A model generated the notes under the pieces. It had not been told where the DNA came from, made no database searches, and saw only the letters and a list, made by a program, of their open reading frames with translations. A program made the position numbers and the translations under genes. A DNA stretch of 16,085 bases from an uncultured Campylobacter sp. Its GTDB lineage: Bacteria > Campylobacterota > Campylobacteria > Campylobacterales > Campylobacteraceae. The stretch is from the NCBI GenBank assembly GCA_938036585.1, contig CALHQN010000134.1:1-16085 (forward strand), written 5' to 3'. Position 1 is the first letter of the stretch; the number at the start of each line of letters is the position of its first letter. This document shows positions 13,309 to 16,085 of this stretch, piece after piece.

Positions 13309-14397
13309 ATGAAACTTCCCAAACAGCTTTTAGACCGTTACGCCGCGGAGCGCCAAAGCGCAGGCGAGGCGCAGCGGACGGCAAATGAGATCGCCTTCGC
13401 GCCGGTGGTCTTTCAAGTCTCGCGGCTGATGAAAAAATTTGGAATTTTAAGCGCGCTTAATGAGGCGCGGGACGGACTAAGTATAGAAGAGATCGCGAAG
13501 AAGACCTCGCTTAGCGAATACGCCGTAAAGCTGCTTTTGGAAAGTTCGCTTAGCATCGGCACGGTGCTACTTAGCGGCGAGAAATTTAGGCTCAGCAAGG
13601 CGGGATATTTTCTGCTCACGGACGAGCTCGTCGGCGTGGATATGGACTTCATCCACGACGTTTGCTATGAGGGGCTCTTTAGGCTAGAAGAGACGCTAAA
13701 ATCGGGCAAACCCGAGGGGCTAAAGGTTTTTGGGCAGTGGGCTACGATCTACGAGGCGCTTTCGCATCTGCCGCCGCACGTGCGCAAAAGCTGGCTCGCG
13801 TTTGATCATTTTTATTCGGATTTGGCGTTTGAGCCCGCGCTAAAGATCATTTTCTCGCGCAAGACGGCAAAAATTTTAGACGTAGGTGGCAATACGGGGC
13901 GCTTTGCTAAGCGGTGCGTGGGTTACGACGAAAATGTGCGCGTCACGATAATGGATCTTGCGGGGCAGATCGCGCTGATGAAAGACGCCGTCTCAGGCGC
14001 GCAGGGAGCTGAGCGCATAGAGGGGCTTGCGGCCGATCTACTTGATCCCGCCACGTGCTTTCCGTGCAGCTTTGACGCGATCTGGCTCAGTCAGTTTCTG
14101 GACTGCTTCGCAGAGGAGCAGATCGTAAGCATCCTCTCGCGTGCGGCGGAGTCGATGAGCGCGGAGGCGCGGCTTTATATTTTGGAGCCGTTTTGGGACA
14201 GGCAGCGCTACGAAACCGCTGCGTATAGCATGACGCAGATCAGCGTGTATTTCGCCGCTATGGCAAACGGCAATAGCAAAATTTATCACTCGGACGATAT
14301 GATTAAATTTGCGCAGCGCGCCGGGCTTAAAATTTCGCAAATTCACGATGGACTCGGCGTCGGACACACGCTGCTGTGCTGCGAAAGGGCGCGATGA
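13309..14397 (+). CDS. SAM-dependent methyltransferase with N-terminal winged helix (O-methyltransferase family 2 type)
   Basis: This 362-residue protein has the layout of dimeric small-molecule O-methyltransferases. An N-terminal winged-helix region (about 30-105) includes G-L-S-I-E-E-I-A-K-K-T-S-L-S-E-Y-A-V (56-73). A class I Rossmann domain (about 180-360) carries SAM motif I K-I-L-D-V-G-G-N-T-G-R-F (188-199) and the acidic end of strand 2 at D216 (V-T-I-M-D-L-A-G-Q-I). A later segment F-D-A-I-W-L-S-Q-F-L-D (about 254-264) would be motif IV. The substrate is unknown, and no polyketide, quinone or aryl-polyene genes are adjacent. The start is supported by AGGATCAAAA immediately before the ATG. 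The TGA overlaps the start of the next gene, so the two are translationally coupled. Confidence 0.85.
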   Translation: MKLPKQLLDRYAAERQSAGEAQRTANEIAFAPVVFQVSRLMKKFGILSALNEARDGLSIEEIAKKTSLSEYAVKLLLESSLSIGTVLLSGEKFRLSKAGYFLLTDELVGVDMDFIHDVCYEGLFRLEETLKSGKPEGLKVFGQWATIYEALSHLPPHVRKSWLAFDHFYSDLAFEPALKIIFSRKTAKILDVGGNTGRFAKRCVGYDENVRVTIMDLAGQIALMKDAVSGAQGAERIEGLAADLLDPATCFPCSFDAIWLSQFLDCFAEEQIVSILSRAAESMSAEARLYILEPFWDRQRYETAAYSMTQISVYFAAMANGNSKIYHSDDMIKFAQRAGLKISQIHDGLGVGHTLLCCERAR

Positions 14398-14876
14398 TGG
14401 ACGCGCAAAGCTTAAGCGCGCGGCTAAATAAGCCGATTAAAATTTTACTAGTGCTATTTGGAATCGGAATTTTGGCAAATGTAGCGATGGAATTTTACGC
14501 AGAGAAAAAACACAGTGAGCTGGAGCGAAACTTCTGCGAAAGCAAGCAGGTACAAGATGCGCTAGCGCGGATAAACGAGGGCGCGCCGCGCAGGATCGAC
14601 GATGCTACGATTTTAAAAGGCGCCGCATGCGAAGAGGGTAGCTTCATATACGATTACGCGTTAAATAGCTCGCCAAATTTAGACCTTAGCGCGCTGGATG
14701 CGGGTGATGCGGAAATTTTAAAAGAGATGCTGTTTACTAAGGCGAAGGCCGGCTTTTGCAGCGCAGAATTTTCGCAGCGCCTGCGGGAGCTCGGCAAAAC
14801 GATGGTGTTAAATTACGAGATAGAGGGCTTGCCGCCGATAAAAATCTCGCTAGATAAAAACGCCTGCGAAAGATAA
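14397..14876 (+). CDS. Small membrane-anchored four-cysteine protein, unknown family
   Basis: I do not recognise the family. The 159-residue protein has a short cytoplasmic N-terminus, one membrane helix (about 14-33) and an outside domain with four cysteines at 47, 78, 121 and 157. It is a paralogue of the secreted protein at 14942-15334, with shared patterns I-N-x-x-A-P-x-R-(I/V)-D, L-x-G-A-x-C, G-(S/T)-F-I-Y-(D/N)-Y-x-L-N and a final cysteine. Four conserved cysteines in the periplasm suggest two disulfides. Of the possible starts (GTG 14376, ATG 14394, ATG 14397), I took 14397 because AAAGGG ends 7 nt before it. It shares one base with the methyltransferase stop codon and ends before a shared terminator. 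Confidence 0.8.
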   Translation: MDAQSLSARLNKPIKILLVLFGIGILANVAMEFYAEKKHSELERNFCESKQVQDALARINEGAPRRIDDATILKGAACEEGSFIYDYALNSSPNLDLSALDAGDAEILKEMLFTKAKAGFCSAEFSQRLRELGKTMVLNYEIEGLPPIKISLDKNACER

Positions 14877-14896
14877 TCCGCAAAGAGCCATAGAGG

Positions 14897-14923
14897 AAAT
14901 GCCCGCGAAGCTTACGGGCATTT
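14897..14923. terminator. Bidirectional terminator between the convergent paralogues
   Basis: AAATGCCCG (14897-14905), 9-nt loop, CGGGCATTT (14915-14923): a perfect 9-bp stem with A's before and T's after, so it can act on both strands. It lies 20 nt past one stop codon and 18 nt past the other. Confidence 0.8.
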
Positions 14924-14941
14924 TAAAATTTAAAGTTGGGA

Positions 14942-15334
14942 TTATTTGCAATCGCTAGGTTTAAATTCCACCCGCATAAATTCCGAGCCGTTTTGTAGCT
15001 TGTAGACCCACACTGCACCGTTTATCAAGGAGTGCATAACCTTCATATTCTCGCAAAAAATCTGTTTATTTTGGCTGTCTACGACGTTTTGCATTACGTT
15101 TTTTTGCGTATCGTTGATACTGTCAAATTTTAGCCCCATGCCGTCGTTTAGCTCGTAGTTGTAGATAAAAGTGCCGTCTTTGCACTCGGCACCCGTTAAA
15201 GTGGTAATCTCATCGACTCTCAGCGGCGCACTCTTATTGATACCTTCCACAGCGGCTTTGAGTTGGACATTATCGCAGCTTGGCGCCGCAAAAAGAGCTC
15301 CGCAAACAAGCGGAAGTAGTAGAAATTTTTTCAT
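14942..15334 (-). CDS. Small secreted four-cysteine protein, paralogue of the 14397-14876 product
   Basis: Family unknown. The 130-residue protein has a clear signal peptide (M-K-K-F-L-L-L-P-L-V..., cleavage probably near A-L-F-A-A, residues 13-17). The mature part has four cysteines at 20, 51, 94 and 129. Their spacings (31, 43, 35) nearly equal those of the paralogue (31, 43, 36). Shared motifs are A-P-x-R-V-D, L-T-G-A-E-C and G-T-F-I-Y-N-Y-E-L-N (54-63). The cysteine at 11 lacks the small residue at -1 needed for a lipobox, so it is probably a soluble periplasmic protein. An in-frame TTG at 15349 would add 5 residues, but AGGAGA 4 nt before the ATG at 15334 decides the start. It is convergent with its paralogue. 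Confidence 0.85.
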   Translation of the reverse strand: MKKFLLLPLVCGALFAAPSCDNVQLKAAVEGINKSAPLRVDEITTLTGAECKDGTFIYNYELNDGMGLKFDSINDTQKNVMQNVVDSQNKQIFCENMKVMHSLINGAVWVYKLQNGSEFMRVEFKPSDCK

Positions 15335-15360
15335 TTCGTCTCCTTGCAAAATTTTTCAGA

Positions 15361-15366
15361 ATGATA
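15361..15366 (-). promoter_or_regulatory. Predicted -10 of the secreted four-cysteine gene
   Basis: TATCAT on the - strand directly behind TTTTTG, a good match to the Campylobacter T-run plus -10 arrangement. Predicted start near 15354 gives a leader of about 20 nt. The 12-bp palindrome ATTAATATTAAT (15372-15383) lies just upstream. Confidence 0.45.
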
Positions 15367-15925
15367 CAAAAATTAATATTAATGAATGCTTTAAATTTAC
15401 AAAGATAAATTCCGCTTTGCCGCGCCGTAAATTTTAAAATTTCGCGTTATTTTTGCCGCCTTGCCACGCACGTCCACAAAACATCAGCGCTAATGCAAAA
15501 GACCGCCGGCAAATCGTCCGCCGCCTTGCTTAGAGCTTAGATCGTAGGAAAATTTACTAAAGCTAGCAAAACGGGCGAGCTTTTAGCCTTTGAACGAGCT
15601 TTTGTATTTTAAATTTAGGCTTGCTTCGCACTTTTAAATTTAGATTTTCCCCACACTGGTGCGCCTTTGTCGCGGATATACTTTGCGCCTTGGCTTTTAA
15701 ATTTAGATTTGCGCGCCCCGTATTTGGAGTATCGATCAGCCTTTAAAATTTCGCAAAATTTCGGTGTGTCGATCAGCTTTTAAAATTTTACGAAATTACA
15801 GCGCATGGCTCATAGGCGGGCTTTAAATTTAGATTTGCCTGCCGCCCGTGAGCTTTAAATTTAAATTCGCGCCGCCGTCTTGCGATACGCCGCCGTTTTG
15901 CGACGCACCGCCAAGAACCCCGCGT
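15367..15925. other. Gene-free, AAATTT-rich spacer
   Basis: No credible coding sequence on either strand; the only long frame in its 3' part is an arginine-rich artefact. It holds more than ten copies of the palindromic hexamer AAATTT and the degenerate repeats listed separately. No tRNA-like or promoter-plus-gene structure was recognised. Confidence 0.6.
15606..15867. repeat. Degenerate TTTAAATTTAGATTT repeats and a 20-bp direct repeat
   Basis: CTTTTAAATTTAGATTT occurs at 15631-15647 and 15694-15710, and a one-base-shorter copy at 15821-15836. Decayed copies lie near 15607 and at 15853-15867. Between them, TCGATCAGCCTTTAAAATTT (15732-15751) is repeated with one change at 15769-15788, 37 bp on. 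Spacing is irregular, so this is not a CRISPR array. Confidence 0.7.
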
Positions 15926-15973
15926 AAAAAGCGCCGCACCGACCGCTCGCGCCGAAGTAAACGGCGCGGCGCT
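15926..15973 (-). terminator. GC-rich terminator of the partial gene at the window end
   Basis: AGCGCCGC (15930-15937) and GCGGCGCT (15966-15973) are perfect 8-bp arms, and an alternative inner stem GCGCCG/CGGCGC (15949-15954/15962-15967) exists. On the - strand the outer hairpin ends in a run of T (15930-15926). It begins 15 nt past the stop codon. Confidence 0.65.
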
Positions 15974-15987
15974 ATAAATTTAAAATT

Positions 15988-16085
15988 TTACTTCGCGGCG
16001 TCGATTGCGCTCAAAATCTCTCTAGCGTGCACGGCGTAGTCGTTCGCCATCGCCTTTTGGAAAATCCCGCCGATCTGCGCGTATG
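15988..16085 (-). CDS. C-terminal fragment of an unidentified protein
   Basis: The last 98 bases, read on the - strand, stay open to a TAA (15988-15990). They encode about 32 residues, including I-G-G-I-F-Q-K-A-M-A-N-D-Y and ending E-I-L-S-A-I-D-A-A-K. The helical, alanine-rich tail and the strong terminator behind it support a real gene whose body lies beyond the window. The fragment is too short to name. Confidence 0.6.
   Translation of the reverse strand, partial: YAQIGGIFQKAMANDYAVHAREILSAIDAAK

Noticed and set aside
14942..15001. Lipoprotein call for the secreted four-cysteine protein
   Set aside because: The cysteine at residue 11 is preceded by L-V, not by the small residue a lipobox needs at -1; an ordinary signal peptide fits.
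15606..15867. CRISPR array
   Set aside because: Repeats are short, degenerate and irregularly spaced, with no uniform spacers and no cas genes nearby.
15848..16039. Open frame of 63 codons on the + strand
   Set aside because: Arginine-rich artefact crossing a strong hairpin and antisense to the partial gene at the window end.

Overview
The window reads as chromosomal DNA from a Campylobacter of the GC-richer, oral type (C. gracilis, C. showae or C. rectus are the obvious comparisons; the species is inference). Three things point there: the gene pairs ilvE–SPFH protein and mobA–pldA, which as I recall are also neighbours in C. jejuni; Campylobacter-style promoters with a -10 box and T-rich upstream DNA but no clear -35; and intergenic DNA packed with the palindromic word AAATTT. 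No tRNA, rRNA, CRISPR array, insertion sequence or phage gene was seen.

Layout. 1-1683 (+ strand): a YpfJ-type membrane zinc metallopeptidase and a VOC-fold protein. 1968-5333 (- strand): four accessory-looking genes (a SUKH/SMI1-KNR4-like protein, an unrecognised protein, a leucine-rich-repeat protein with an NTF2-immunity-like C-terminus, and a second unrecognised protein), each followed by about 110-135 bp of AAATTT-rich DNA. With two likely immunity folds and no toxin in view, this resembles an orphan immunity array. 5441-8624 (- strand): bifunctional histidine gene hisIE, then the operon ilvE–SPFH. 8871-11404 (- strand): pldA, overlapped by mobA, preceded by an unrecognised protein with three helix-turn-helix-like repeats. 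11614-13056 (- strand): a cysteine-rich YgbA-family ('nitrous oxide-stimulated promoter') protein and an AI-2E-family permease. 13309-14876 (+ strand): a SAM-dependent methyltransferase overlapping a small membrane-anchored four-cysteine protein. 14942-15334 (- strand): a secreted paralogue of that small protein, convergent with it across a shared terminator. 15335-15987: a long AAATTT-rich spacer with degenerate repeats, then the 3' end of an unidentified - strand gene running off the window.

The most unusual signal is one 15-bp in-frame tandem repeat with core GCGGAATTT, encoding N-S-(A/T)-x-x pentapeptides. It expands the linkers of two unrelated proteins, cytoplasmic HisIE and outer-membrane PldA, 3.7 kb apart. 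Next are the immunity-like cluster, a Crp/Fnr-shaped palindrome at about -41.5 of a predicted ygbA-like promoter, and the four-cysteine paralogue pair with nearly identical cysteine spacing. All calls come from reading the sequence; no database search was run.
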